Shown here: positions 6,950-16,800 of the stretch, piece by piece
Position numbering within the stretch: position 1 is the first letter of the stretch
Layout: each line of letters opens with the position of its first letter
Assembly: GCA_017626145.1 (NCBI GenBank)
Contig: JAGAJK010000021.1
Coordinates: 1-35,080, forward strand
Source: Clostridia bacterium
Lineage (GTDB): Bacteria > Bacillota > Clostridia > RGIG6154
Length of the DNA stretch: 35,080 nucleotides
Reading direction: 5' to 3'
Made by a program: the position numbers and the translations under genes
The notes under the pieces: model-generated
Told to the model about the DNA's origin: nothing
The model's input: the letters and a program-made list of their open reading frames with translations, nothing else
The model's database searches: none

Positions 6950-7032
6950 CTTTCTTAACTCCATTCTTTTTATTTGTGTGTAAAATAACTGCACAAAATA
7001 AAATTTTTGCACCTATAAACACAATCCTATGT

Positions 7033-7061
7033 GTTTTATCATTTTATGACGTTTTTGTCAA
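7033..7061 (-). promoter_or_regulatory. Probable promoter of the OPT-PqqD operon
   Basis: TTGACA (7056-7061, minus strand) and TAAAAC (7033-7038) with a 17-base spacer. The -35 box is perfect and the -10 matches four of six. It lies about 85 bases before the transporter start. Confidence 0.5.
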
Positions 7062-7082
7062 TGTCTATTAACAATATTACAA

Positions 7083-7113
7083 AATAAAAGTACAGCGTAG
7101 CTGTACTTTTATT
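7083..7113. terminator. Terminator at the end of the tubulin/actin-like operon
   Basis: AATAAAAGTACAGC (7083-7096) and GCTGTACTTTTATT (7100-7113) form a 14-bp stem with a 3-base loop, T-rich on both sides. It begins six bases past the serine hydrolase stop codon. Confidence 0.85.
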
Positions 7114-7118
7114 ATTAT

Positions 7119-8057
7119 TTAATTTGCTGATACATATTCGCCCGGATTCTCAAAATATGTAACTAATTCAAGCGCCATATCTGCAATACTTTCCTGAATA
7201 TCCTCTTTCATACGGTCACGGGTTTCGTTGTTTGGAATATCGTTTACAAATACGCAAAAGATAAACTGAAACTCTTCACCCTTTTCGTTTTTACCGGTAA
7301 TTATTGCGACATCGTTTTCAACACTTGAAAGTTCACCGGTTTTATTGTACACGGTTACATTTTTATTTTTAAGCTTGGCGGGTATTTTATTCACACGCTT
7401 CTGATTCTTAAGGTAATTCAGTAAATCGTCACTGCATTCTTTATCTACAAAGCTTCCGTTATATACCTTTTCAAGAAGCAAACCAACCTCCTTTGCAGAG
7501 GTTAAATTATCCTCACCGCTTGGTCCTCCCGGTGGAAGTGTGTTGTACATTTTTCTGCGGAGCTCAGTGTTTCTGTAGCCATTTTTGTAAATAACCTGAT
7601 TAATTCTTCCGAAAGTATACTTATCAATAAGATTATTGCTCGATTCGTTGTGACTTTCGGTAATCATTTTATTAAGCCATTCTTTTGTCTCTTCATCCAT
7701 AGCCATACCATCCTGCTCATAAGCAGTAAGAGCGATGAAAAGCTTTATTACGCTTGCTGAATTCATCTGACGGTCGTTAAAAACAACATCCGCTCCCGTT
7801 TTCAAATCCTTTATATAAAATGAAAGCTCAAGAACATTGCCGTAATCTGTTTTAAATTCCTCTGCAAGCTTACCGGCAACAAATTCAAGCTGTGACACTT
7901 CTTTTTTGCCGGGATTTACTTCCTGCTTAACGTTTTCAGGTTCATTTACGGTAACTGAAGCAGGCTTTGTAAAATAGCGGTCGATAATTCTTCCCACAAC
8001 AAAAACAAGGACTGCGACTAAAATTACCAGTAATAGTACACGTAGTATTTTTTTCAT
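7119..8057 (-). CDS. Membrane-anchored serine hydrolase, class A beta-lactamase-like fold
   Basis: 312 residues. One N-terminal membrane helix (about residues 5-22), a linker, then a beta-lactamase/DD-peptidase-type domain on the outside. All three catalytic motifs are present: S102-V-I-K105 (SxxK), S135-H-N137 (SxN) and K239-T-G241 (KTG). The omega loop does not show the usual class A ExxLN pattern, so a resistance enzyme is not a safe call; a cell-wall or protein hydrolase is equally likely. Last gene of the ten-gene operon: nine bases after the zinc-ribbon gene, with AAGGTG before the ATG, and followed by a terminator. It is the intact relative of its upstream neighbour, whose same domain has lost its motifs. 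The role in the operon is inference. Confidence 0.85.
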   Translation of the reverse strand: MKKILRVLLLVILVAVLVFVVGRIIDRYFTKPASVTVNEPENVKQEVNPGKKEVSQLEFVAGKLAEEFKTDYGNVLELSFYIKDLKTGADVVFNDRQMNSASVIKLFIALTAYEQDGMAMDEETKEWLNKMITESHNESSNNLIDKYTFGRINQVIYKNGYRNTELRRKMYNTLPPGGPSGEDNLTSAKEVGLLLEKVYNGSFVDKECSDDLLNYLKNQKRVNKIPAKLKNKNVTVYNKTGELSSVENDVAIITGKNEKGEEFQFIFCVFVNDIPNNETRDRMKEDIQESIADMALELVTYFENPGEYVSAN

Positions 8058-8066
8058 TACATCACC

Positions 8067-9209
8067 TTAAAACTGACTTTCAATAACGTATCCGGCAATT
8101 GCTTTAATTGCATCGTATCTGTACTCGTCTTTTTCGTTAATATCATCTGTAAGAGCCATAATTGCAATTACAATTTCTGTATTTCCGTCGCTTATATACG
8201 CAACCTCATTGGATGAATAGTTATTTGCAACATTATGATTTGCTACAGTATATCTGCTTCCGTAAATCTTCTGAAGTCCGTAATAGTCACTCTGGTCTCT
8301 GTATTTACAAATGCTTTTCATATAACCCGAATCGCCTAATTCATTGTCAAAAATCATCTTTTCAAATATATTGCAAATATCATATGCAGTTGTGGCGTTG
8401 GGCTTTGCTGAGTTATCTATCTTACTTGCATCTATTACAATTTTTCTGTTTACGTTGGTATTGGTAAAGCCCTCTTCCCTGAGCCAGTTATTAATATAAT
8501 CAAAGCCCTCGTAAGCATCGTAATAACCCATATAATCAACAAGATAGTTTGCACAGTTATTGTCACCGTATGTACATACTGCCTCAATGTATTCTCTTAT
8601 GCTTCTGTATTCACCGTCATAATACTTGCTGTTCGGCATTTCTCTGCCGTTGGGAATATAGTCAAAATAGATGGTTTCATTATCGATGTCGTAGTCGTTC
8701 TCGTCTATAAAATTGCCTAAAGAAGCTATTATAGACATATATGTAAGTGCAGATGACGGCATACTTACGTGCTCGTTATAGCCATATTCTGCACCGTTGG
8801 TAAGATTTTTAACATATACAGAATACTGAGTACTGCTCGTATACGGTGAAACAAGATTTGAAACTGTTTCTTCGTCAAATATATTTACATATTCAACTTC
8901 AGGTGTTTCACCGTCATCGTCATCACCTGAATTTCCGCCTCCGTCACCACCGCTGTAGCCACTATCGATATTACTGATTATATTTTTAGCAAGGGAAAAT
9001 GCACCGATATTTATTGTACTTAATATTAAATTTACTACAATAAATACAGCAACACACGCAAATGCAATACCGACCTTTGCACCTGTTGAATAGTCTTTTT
9101 CAGGGTTAACTGCTTTTGGAGCAGGTGGTGCTGCTTCAACAGGATTACCGCAATTATTGCAGAACTTCGCTGTATCAGAAACCATCGCTCCGCATTTATT
9201 ACATTTCAT
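8067..9209 (-). CDS. Zinc-ribbon, single-TM protein with degenerate beta-lactamase-like domain
   Basis: 380 residues. An N-terminal zinc ribbon (CNKCG ... CNNCG, Cys 3, 6, 17, 20) would be cytoplasmic, followed by a membrane helix (about 46-66), a Gly/Asp-rich linker (83-101) and an external domain (about 108-380). The external domain aligns with the next gene's hydrolase, but the motifs are changed: S153-A-L-T156 for SxxK (Lys lost), G215-D-N217 for SxN (Ser lost), and H325-N-V327 for KTG. It is therefore probably catalytically dead and may bind a ligand or the partner hydrolase. The start has AAGGAG eight bases upstream. It is the ninth gene of the operon, 31 bases after the TM2 gene. The zinc ribbon on the inside suggests inside-outside linkage. 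Confidence 0.8.
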   Translation of the reverse strand: MKCNKCGAMVSDTAKFCNNCGNPVEAAPPAPKAVNPEKDYSTGAKVGIAFACVAVFIVVNLILSTINIGAFSLAKNIISNIDSGYSGGDGGGNSGDDDDGETPEVEYVNIFDEETVSNLVSPYTSSTQYSVYVKNLTNGAEYGYNEHVSMPSSALTYMSIIASLGNFIDENDYDIDNETIYFDYIPNGREMPNSKYYDGEYRSIREYIEAVCTYGDNNCANYLVDYMGYYDAYEGFDYINNWLREEGFTNTNVNRKIVIDASKIDNSAKPNATTAYDICNIFEKMIFDNELGDSGYMKSICKYRDQSDYYGLQKIYGSRYTVANHNVANNYSSNEVAYISDGNTEIVIAIMALTDDINEKDEYRYDAIKAIAGYVIESQF

Positions 9210-9240
9210 TTAATCACTCCTTGATATTTAGCGTTATAAA

Positions 9241-10128
9241 TTAACTGCAGAACTTATCATTAAAGGTCTGATTACTTGAAAACAAATAAATTATAGCTTC
9301 TACCAGAGCAACATAAGCAGGTACGCCTGTCCAGCATAAGCAAAGATAAATAATACCCCATACAATTTTTCCGGTATAGAATTTATGAATTCCGAAACCG
9401 CCTAAAAATACTGCAAGTAATATTGCGATAAATTTATTTCTTACCGGCTTAACATAAGTATTATTTGAATAATTCTGTGTGTTGTAATTTGTATAGCCGG
9501 TGTTTGTATTATTAGTATTAACCGTATTGGTATTTACAGTGTTAGTTTGCTGAACGTTATTTATAGGGCGTGGCTTTACCGTATTTGCAGGTTGCTGCAC
9601 CGGTCTGTTTGTATTATTTGTGTTAACCGCCTGTCTTTGAGCAGTATTTGTATTATTTCCTGCATGTCCGGAGGAAGCAGGTTTTTGCACATTTACCGGT
9701 CTGTTCTGAGGCTTATTGGTGTTGCCTTGTGGTGCTGATGTTTTAGCAGCAGGAGCATTCGTCTGCTTCTGAGTAGCAGGCTTAACTGTTTCAGGCTTAA
9801 CCTCCTCTACCTTCGGCTTCGGTGGTTCAACCTTTCTTGTAGTTATGGATATGCTTCCGCCCATTGCCAGAATTTCAGGTGGGTTGTATTCTACAACCGC
9901 CACATCGTTTCCGCCCAAAGCAAACTTTGCCGATGCAAAGCCACAGTTGGCTCCAAGATATTTAAAGAACATTTTTATGCTATGCTCACCCGGTTCCAGA
10001 GCAACAGAAACAGCCTCATTATTATTAAGCTTTAAATCCTTCACCGAATCGATTGTAACCTCAACCTCTGAACCCTTTAAAAAACCCAGAAGTGTCTGAT
10101 TAACCGTAATTGTGACATTGTTATTCAT
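9241..10128 (-). CDS. TM2-domain membrane protein with N/T/P/Q-rich linker
   Basis: 295 residues in three parts. Residues 1-100 form a compact beta-rich domain (MNNNVTITVNQTLLGFLKGS ... ISITTRK) that I do not recognise. Residues about 103-230 are low complexity, full of Asn, Thr, Pro and Gln. Residues about 232-290 are a TM2 domain: a hydrophobic helix, then GGFGIHKFYTGK, then a second helix pair. TM2 proteins are small membrane proteins with two helices and a conserved turn; their bacterial function is poorly known. The start at 10128 has AAAGGCGG upstream. It is the eighth gene of the operon. The linker may span a peptidoglycan or cytoplasmic distance; orientation is uncertain. Confidence 0.8.
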   Translation of the reverse strand: MNNNVTITVNQTLLGFLKGSEVEVTIDSVKDLKLNNNEAVSVALEPGEHSIKMFFKYLGANCGFASAKFALGGNDVAVVEYNPPEILAMGGSISITTRKVEPPKPKVEEVKPETVKPATQKQTNAPAAKTSAPQGNTNKPQNRPVNVQKPASSGHAGNNTNTAQRQAVNTNNTNRPVQQPANTVKPRPINNVQQTNTVNTNTVNTNNTNTGYTNYNTQNYSNNTYVKPVRNKFIAILLAVFLGGFGIHKFYTGKIVWGIIYLCLCWTGVPAYVALVEAIIYLFSSNQTFNDKFCS

Positions 10129-10164
10129 TTATTATGCCGCCTTTCGCAGAGAAAATATCTCCCG

Positions 10165-11526
10165 TTATTTTTTTGCCAATGCATCAATAGACTGTTTAAG
10201 CTGACCGATTTTAATCTTTATTGCATCGAGTTCGCCGTCAGTCGCTGCCATAGGCGAATTTGTAACAAGCTTACCGAGCTTACTGAACACGTTTGAATCT
10301 ATATACTTATGTCTTTTAAGTACAAAGTTTACAAGCTGTGTGTTGGCATCGGTCATATCATATATTTTCTTATTGAACAATACACTTGATGCTATACTCT
10401 CACGCAATGTTGCATTATAGCTTTCCATTGCAGAAACCATACTCTTTCCCTGTTCGATAAGTCTTTCATTTGATGCCAGAGTCTGATTTGTTCTTTCAAG
10501 ATTGTTTTCCATAAGGAATGAAATTCTGTTGAAAACATCACTTATATGGTTATCAACAATCATTTTAACTTCATTTAACTGCTTTGCAGTTATGGCACGA
10601 AGAAGAGCTTTGATTTCGCTTAGCTGTGCATCTGCACTTATGTTTCCGGTTTTAACTGTATCAAGAAGCTTCACAAGCTCAGAATCAAGCTTTTCCATAC
10701 TGCTGTAAAAGCTGTTGTAATCCTTGAAAAATTCAATATACTGCTGAATATCTTCGTCGTGGAGATGCTTATCTTTAATCATATCCTTATACTGAATTTC
10801 AATTTTTTCAACCTTTGACTCAAGAACGTGAATTTCGTCTCCGAAGGTACTGTTCTGGGGAGCAGTTTTTAAATCACAGTAATCTTTAGTTAAATCAAAA
10901 ATACTTTTAATGCTGCCCTGAACCGACTGCATAGTTTTGGAAAGAGTACCGCTTATTTCCGCGTATTCATGATTTTTATTTATCTTGCTGTCGAGCTTTG
11001 AATTAACAGATACCAAAAGCTCTTCCTTTTGCTGTTCATAGCTTTTTTGCATAAGAGCATATTTGTTAATTACGCTTCTTAAAACATCTTCCGCCATACC
11101 TGTTTCCGATGAAAGGGAAGCCTTATCGAAAAGAACGCAAATCAGATACCATACAGCAGAAACACTGCACAGAATAATGCATAAATTTTCTGTAATCATT
11201 CCCAAAAACACAAAAACTGCGTATACAACAAGTAAAATACAAAGCGAATATGTGCAGAAATGTCTGAAGCCCCATACATATTTTGTCATATCACTTATAA
11301 CAGAGCCGGGATTAACATTTATACCTTTGCTCTTCGAATCAAGGATATAAGTAATCTGACGTGACAGAAATTTACTGCCACAATTATAGCCTTCATCCTT
11401 GCTTGTCTTTAAAGCATTGACATCGACCTTTTTACACTCAGTAAAATAAGTTGTACGGGAGAAGAATAAAGCAACGTCAACAGCAACAATTAATGCCAGT
11501 AATATCCAGCTTAATATAGTCATCAT
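10165..11526 (-). CDS. Three-TM protein with long coiled-coil tail (second of a similar pair)
   Basis: 453 residues. TM1 at about 3-23, about 70 soluble residues, TM2 and TM3 at about 92-138, then roughly 310 residues of predicted helix and coiled coil with heptad-like Leu/Ile spacing (for example ESKVEKIEIQYKDMIKDK). The plan matches the upstream neighbour and is reminiscent of the MotA/TolQ/ExbB topology (one helix, cytoplasmic stretch, two helices, cytoplasmic tail), but I see no diagnostic channel motif. The start at 11526 is an ATG sharing its A with the neighbour's TGA (TGATG), with GGGAG seven bases upstream. Likely partner of the neighbour in a hetero-complex; function unknown. Confidence 0.75.
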   Translation of the reverse strand: MMTILSWILLALIVAVDVALFFSRTTYFTECKKVDVNALKTSKDEGYNCGSKFLSRQITYILDSKSKGINVNPGSVISDMTKYVWGFRHFCTYSLCILLVVYAVFVFLGMITENLCIILCSVSAVWYLICVLFDKASLSSETGMAEDVLRSVINKYALMQKSYEQQKEELLVSVNSKLDSKINKNHEYAEISGTLSKTMQSVQGSIKSIFDLTKDYCDLKTAPQNSTFGDEIHVLESKVEKIEIQYKDMIKDKHLHDEDIQQYIEFFKDYNSFYSSMEKLDSELVKLLDTVKTGNISADAQLSEIKALLRAITAKQLNEVKMIVDNHISDVFNRISFLMENNLERTNQTLASNERLIEQGKSMVSAMESYNATLRESIASSVLFNKKIYDMTDANTQLVNFVLKRHKYIDSNVFSKLGKLVTNSPMAATDGELDAIKIKIGQLKQSIDALAKK

Positions 11527-12932
11527 CACTCATCTCCCTTTGTTTTTTTAGTCAATGCTGCATCAACCTTCTTTGTAAGGTCATCCAAATCCGCTGTAAC
11601 AGACTGGAAATAGTCAGAAAGATTGTATTTGCTTTCGTTGAGGAACTGCTTCATTGACGAATTTGCTTCATGTGCATCGTTATTCTCAAGAACGTCCACA
11701 AGCTTATAATTTGCCGCACAGAGTGCCATAACAGCCTTTTCGATATTTTCATTTGTTTTTACCATATTATCGAGTGCGCCGACAGCTGTGTTGTGCATAT
11801 TTTCTGCAAGAGATATAATTTCCTTAAAGCCGTTGTCTGCAATCTGACACATTTTGTTTGATGTTTCAACGTGCTCGCTGAATATAGCCTTCATCTTTTC
11901 ATAGATTTCAGCAGACATCATATTAAGATTCGAGAAGGTAAACTTGGAATCACTTACAAATTCGCCAAGCTGTGCTTCCATTACGCTTTTAATTGATTCA
12001 GCAAGCTTTATGTAGGTATCTGAAAACTTATCAACTGATTCAATTGTCTTTTTGCTCATCAGGGCAACAGATGCTTCCACCTTACCCAAGTCGTTTATAT
12101 TTGAAAGACAGTTTCTGTAAAGCTGCATATTTTCATTGTAATTACTCTTTGCATCAGCAACTACAGCATTGAATTTATCAACAGACTTATTTAAATTTCC
12201 AAGTGCGTCAAATGGAGATTTCTTGCTTTCTTCTACAGAAAAATCGTAAATTTTCTGTAAAGCGGCAATAATATCGTCAAGATTCTGATTGGTTTTTAAT
12301 GCGAATTTCTGACTTTTGTCGCTGTTTTCACTACAGCTTTTTAAGTATGCTATTTCAGAATCAAGCTTTGAAGCAACACTTTTCATAGTTTCCATAGTTC
12401 TGTTAAAACGCTTTAATTCAGCGTCACACAAAACGGGAATATAAAGCTCGCCTATTGTTCCCAATGCATCTGCAAGAACATTATCAGACTTTACCTTGTG
12501 CATCAAAACCAATGCAAGTGCGATAACTGCTGCCAAAAATAAATCCGAACGTCCCTGGAACAGCATCACAACTGAGAAAATAAGGAACGCTATGGACAAA
12601 CAAAAAACAGGCATAACGTATCTGTTATACTTTGTCTTGAAATTTTCGCCTGCAAGCTGGCCCTCTCTGCCGTCGCCACTGCTTTTGAATATAGCAGAAA
12701 TAACCTCAATAATGAGGTTATTTCTGCTGATTCCGTTGTCAGTGCAATAGTTGAGTAATTCTGTTTCTTTTCCCAAAACGGCGGAGAGTTTTTTTACTGA
12801 ATTGTAATCGCTTAGCTTTGTAAGTGCTTTTTTTACAGATGACACCATTATCACCCACCCGAGTAAAACACCTGCAAAAAGAACTAAGTAAAAAATATTT
12901 ATAATTGTAAAAACACTACCCATTATATTCAA
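11526..12932 (-). CDS. Three-TM protein with long coiled-coil tail (first of a similar pair)
   Basis: 468 residues. TM1 about 8-30, a soluble segment, TM2/TM3 about 107-147, then about 320 residues of mostly helical, coiled-coil sequence (SEIYEKMKAIFSEHVETSNK and similar), resembling the signalling helices of chemoreceptors or the tails of ZorA-like MotA homologues. No HAMP or methyl-acceptor hairpin motif is evident. The likely start is TTG at 12932, since AAAGGTG stands at the right distance; the first ATG (12923) is too far from it. Stop overlaps the next gene's start. Together with the next gene it could form a membrane scaffold or channel driven by or anchoring the cytoskeletal proteins upstream; this is inference. 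Confidence 0.75.
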   Translation of the reverse strand: MNIMGSVFTIINIFYLVLFAGVLLGWVIMVSSVKKALTKLSDYNSVKKLSAVLGKETELLNYCTDNGISRNNLIIEVISAIFKSSGDGREGQLAGENFKTKYNRYVMPVFCLSIAFLIFSVVMLFQGRSDLFLAAVIALALVLMHKVKSDNVLADALGTIGELYIPVLCDAELKRFNRTMETMKSVASKLDSEIAYLKSCSENSDKSQKFALKTNQNLDDIIAALQKIYDFSVEESKKSPFDALGNLNKSVDKFNAVVADAKSNYNENMQLYRNCLSNINDLGKVEASVALMSKKTIESVDKFSDTYIKLAESIKSVMEAQLGEFVSDSKFTFSNLNMMSAEIYEKMKAIFSEHVETSNKMCQIADNGFKEIISLAENMHNTAVGALDNMVKTNENIEKAVMALCAANYKLVDVLENNDAHEANSSMKQFLNESKYNLSDYFQSVTADLDDLTKKVDAALTKKTKGDE

Positions 12933-12955
12933 CTTTCACCTTTCATTTACAGATA

Positions 12956-13852
12956 TCAAAGAACTGTTACTGCACCCTTACTGATTAAATCGGTGCGGCC
13001 TGAAGCTCTGTTTTCCTTTAATACAAGAGGTGCATTCAACACAACCATCTTACCGTTATCAGAATTTCTTGTAATATCAAACCAGGGGCTGTACATCATA
13101 TCGTAAGCTCTTTCTCTGATTTTAGCATCAGGATATACTTCTATGGTTTCGTTAGCACCTGCTCTGCAATAGAACATTGTATTTGAACCCATAATTTCGT
13201 TTAATTCGATTATTCCGCCAACAGTCTTAACATCAACAGCAGTAAGTCCGAGTGTTGACATTGTTCCGTCAGAAAGAGCACGGTTAAGCTTTTCTTCAAA
13301 GCTGAGTTCAACAGCAGGCTGATAAACAGGCTCAGGCTCGGGAACGTATGACTGTGAATTAACATTAGCATAGCTTACTTCTCTGCTTACAGTATCAAGC
13401 TGTCCTTTAATTATGTTAACGTCCTTTTCAATGAAAGAAACCTTGCTGTATACGGCGTCACGGTTCTGTGCCGCATCCTTAAGCTGTTTTTCAATTTTTT
13501 CAAATCTTTTGCTGTTACCTGATTTTGCAAGAATAACTATAAGCAATACTAAAACTGCAATACCCCATACTAAAACTACTATTGTTTTAATATCAAAAGC
13601 ATTTTCTTTGTCAGCTTCTTCTGCTTCTTCTTCAACTGCAGGTTCCTGTGCAGGTTCAACAGGTGGTGCCGGCTGCTGTACAGGTGCCGGCTCTTCTGTC
13701 TGAGCTTCAGGAGCTGCAGCATCAGGGTTTTCAGTTTGAACTGCAGCCTGGTCGCCGCCTTCAGTGCCGGTATCAGGCTCTGCGTATACGCCAACTGCTA
13801 CGCTGAAGCATAATGTTAATACCAATAATAATGACAATACAACCTTTTTCAT
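12956..13852 (-). CDS. Signal-peptide, single-TM protein with Pro/Glu-rich outer segment and coiled coil
   Basis: 298 residues. A cleavable signal peptide (1-24, cut after VYA), an extracellular acidic, proline-rich stretch (about 25-87, many Glu, Pro, Ala and Gln), a membrane helix (about 89-110), a coiled coil (about 113-165), and a cytoplasmic C-terminal domain (about 190-298) with no family I recognise. The topology (outside to inside) makes it a candidate link between the cell wall side and the cytoplasmic ATPase encoded just before it. The ATG lies three bases after the ATPase stop, with GGGAGG upstream. Fifth gene of the operon. Function unknown. Confidence 0.75.
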   Translation of the reverse strand: MKKVVLSLLLVLTLCFSVAVGVYAEPDTGTEGGDQAAVQTENPDAAAPEAQTEEPAPVQQPAPPVEPAQEPAVEEEAEEADKENAFDIKTIVVLVWGIAVLVLLIVILAKSGNSKRFEKIEKQLKDAAQNRDAVYSKVSFIEKDVNIIKGQLDTVSREVSYANVNSQSYVPEPEPVYQPAVELSFEEKLNRALSDGTMSTLGLTAVDVKTVGGIIELNEIMGSNTMFYCRAGANETIEVYPDAKIRERAYDMMYSPWFDITRNSDNGKMVVLNAPLVLKENRASGRTDLISKGAVTVL

Positions 13853-13855
13853 TTT

Positions 13856-16800
13856 TTAATTCCTCCCGTTTTCTTTAGATAAGATAGCCTTAACACCAAG
13901 TGCAAACGCAGGTGACATAATGCCTTCTCTTATTTCATTTGCAAGGTCAAGCTTGATTCTTTCGTAAATTGTTACCCAGTCATCAGCAGTATAATCGAGC
14001 TTCATTGCCTGGTCATCATATACAAGATGTACCTTGTTGCACAACTCGATAAATGCTTTGATGCTTTCCATATCACCATCAATTTTGATTTCAGCAATAT
14101 CACCGGGAGATGTAAGTGAGGAAGGTGTTCCTTTAACCTCGTAGTATTTTTTCATTGCTTCATCATCGTAAATATTGTCGGTTGCAACAAATTCCTTTGT
14201 TGTTCCGTTCTGATATCGGATTATTGCCTTTTCACCCATAAGAGTTACTGTGTTACGCAGATAATCAAATTCGTTACCGGATATGTTAAGAAGTCCTCTT
14301 GCAGCTTCAGTCTTAAGATTTGAACTGTTATACTGAATATCAATTACGATATCTCTTCCTATAACCTGTGCAAGATATTCTCTCATACATTTTTTAAGCT
14401 CGTTCTTATAATAATCCGGGAACCAGTTATAAAGCTTTGAACCATTACCGCCAAGACAAACAGTAAGACTGTGTGAATCAGCTATTTCATCCTTAACATA
14501 AGCAATTGCATTCATTGCATAGTAAAGAAGTGAGATAAAACCAACCGAAATGCTCTTCTGGAAGGTTGCCTTCTGAGCACTTTCAAAGTTATCAACAATA
14601 CCCTGAACACGGTTTTCAAATTCAAAGAGAATACCTTCAATTGCCATACGCAATTTATCTGTTATAACGCCCTGATTATCCTGTAATTCCTTTTCAATTT
14701 CACTCTTTAAAGCAACTACACTGCTACGGATATTGGAATCCTCAGTTATAAGCTTTGTGATGCTTGGAAGGAATATTGCACGTGATGCAAGATTAATTGA
14801 TGTCTGGAGAAGGTTCTTTGTATCAACGCCACGCTTCCAGATTGAAATATCTGTTGAACCGCCACCGATATCTACGCAAACGAACAAGCCTGCATCTGCC
14901 TGAGTGCCGAAGTACTCTGCTGCTGCGATACTTTCTGTGTAGAAGGTATGACCTTCTTCAACATTACACTTAATACCCGATTCCTGTTCGAGCATCTTAA
15001 TTATATTCTTTGTCATATTCTTGTAGCCGTCAAGAAGTGATCTTGAAAGTGCTGTAGGATATGACAGCTTCCAGGTAATTTCGCCTACATTTTTAATTGC
15101 TGCAGCATACACAATCTGTGAAAGAACCTGATATACATAGTTTCTTGCGGCAGCCTTAACATCAGAATCCGAACTCCACTTAAGGTCGGTATAAACCTTT
15201 GTAAGCTCGTTGCCGGTGTTTTCGTATGAGTAAAGTGAGTGACCCTTAACAAAAGCTTCTGCTGCAGAAGAATCAAAGTTGCTGCTCTGCTGTTCGTAAA
15301 TTGTAGGATATGCATTTCTCTGAAGATACATATCAGGAACGAACTGTGCTTTATCCTGTCTGAAAATAATAGGATTAAGAGCAACGTACAAGCCTTCATC
15401 AACTGTGTCACAGATTACCTTCTCATCCTTCTGTGTAGCTGTATTTCTTTCTACCTTATATTCGGTACCAAACTGTACAAACGATGTTCTTCCGTGTGCT
15501 TCGGTATAGAATGCAGTTGTTGATGTTGTACCAAAGTCAAAGCCTACAGTCCACTTTGTGTGAGTCTGAATATCACACTTCTTAGGACTTGTAAGAAGAA
15601 TTGCACCTAAGGATTTTGCAGGATTAGCCTTGTCAAAAATCTTTACATGAGTAGGAATGTCAGGATAAATGTACTGACTTCTTGTAAAGTACTCATCTGA
15701 AATGCAGTTAAGGTTATATGCATTTACATTAAATGGCTTGTCCGCACAGATTGAATAAGGAACGGTATCCTTTGTAGAAGCACAGTATGTATAATACTTT
15801 TTCCAGAGATTTTCAGGATTACCTTCCTTGCATACCTTAACATATGGCCATATTGAAAGGTATGGAACCATTGTTTCGGGAATAACAGTCATATCATCCT
15901 GATTATATCTCTTTGAAACTTCAATTTCACCTGCTAAAAGCTTTAATGAAAGCTTAACGATATATTCTGTGGTCGAAACCTTTTCAACTTTGATTCTGTC
16001 ACGGATTTCGGAAGCAGTCATATACTTGAAAAGAACATCGTTAACAGGCCATATAATATCTCTGTTATTAAGTGTTGCATAGTTGCTTGCATCTGCATTT
16101 TCATTTGTTATTGTTTCACTGCTTTCAATTAAAGCGAGCTTATCAAGGAGAAGATCTGATGCAATGAAAATCTCTGTATCCTCGGGAATAGGATGACCTG
16201 CATACATTCTGTCACCACTGCAGAAGCCACCCTTCTGTCTGAGGCTTCTTGCACCTATAACGGTGATGCTGTCTGCTATATCTGTATTTGCGGAGATACC
16301 TAAAATTGTATCATCAATAAGTATAAGCTTTTTATCGCCCTTTGTTTCAAGCTGAAGCTTACAAGGCTCCTCAACAGGAGTGTAGCTGAGCTTTATGTTT
16401 GACATAAGCTCATAAATTCCGGGCATTTCAAGCATAGGAACAGAAACACCGATGCACTTATCCTCAATTGCAGGAAGTCCGATTTCGCTTCTGAACTGTT
16501 CGAGAAGTGAAATTAAGTTACCCAGTACGATTGACTGCGGAAGATTTGTCATTAAGTATTCAATAAGCTTGCTGAGCCATGTAAACATAGCATATTTTCT
16601 GCGTTCATCACTTGCAATGTAAGGAACAGGATTAATAAAGCTTCCGTTAACAAAGAAAGGCTTTGTTGCAAGAAGAACCTGTGTTTCAGGAGCAAAATGG
16701 TATGGAGGGCAAACAAGAGTTGAGTTTGAAAGCATACCGATATTGAATTCTCTGAGTCTTTCGTTAATATTAATCGGAGTTACCTTGTACCAGCAGGTAC

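Noticed and set aside
7119-8057. Antibiotic-resistance beta-lactamase
   Set aside because: The SxxK, SxN and KTG motifs are present, but the class A omega-loop Glu pattern is not evident and the gene belongs to a structural operon, so a resistance role is not supported.
10165-12932. Zorya-type anti-phage system (ZorA-like coiled-coil channel)
   Set aside because: No ZorB/OmpA-type partner, no helicase or nuclease ZorC/ZorD/ZorE neighbours, and no diagnostic MotA motif; only the topology is similar.
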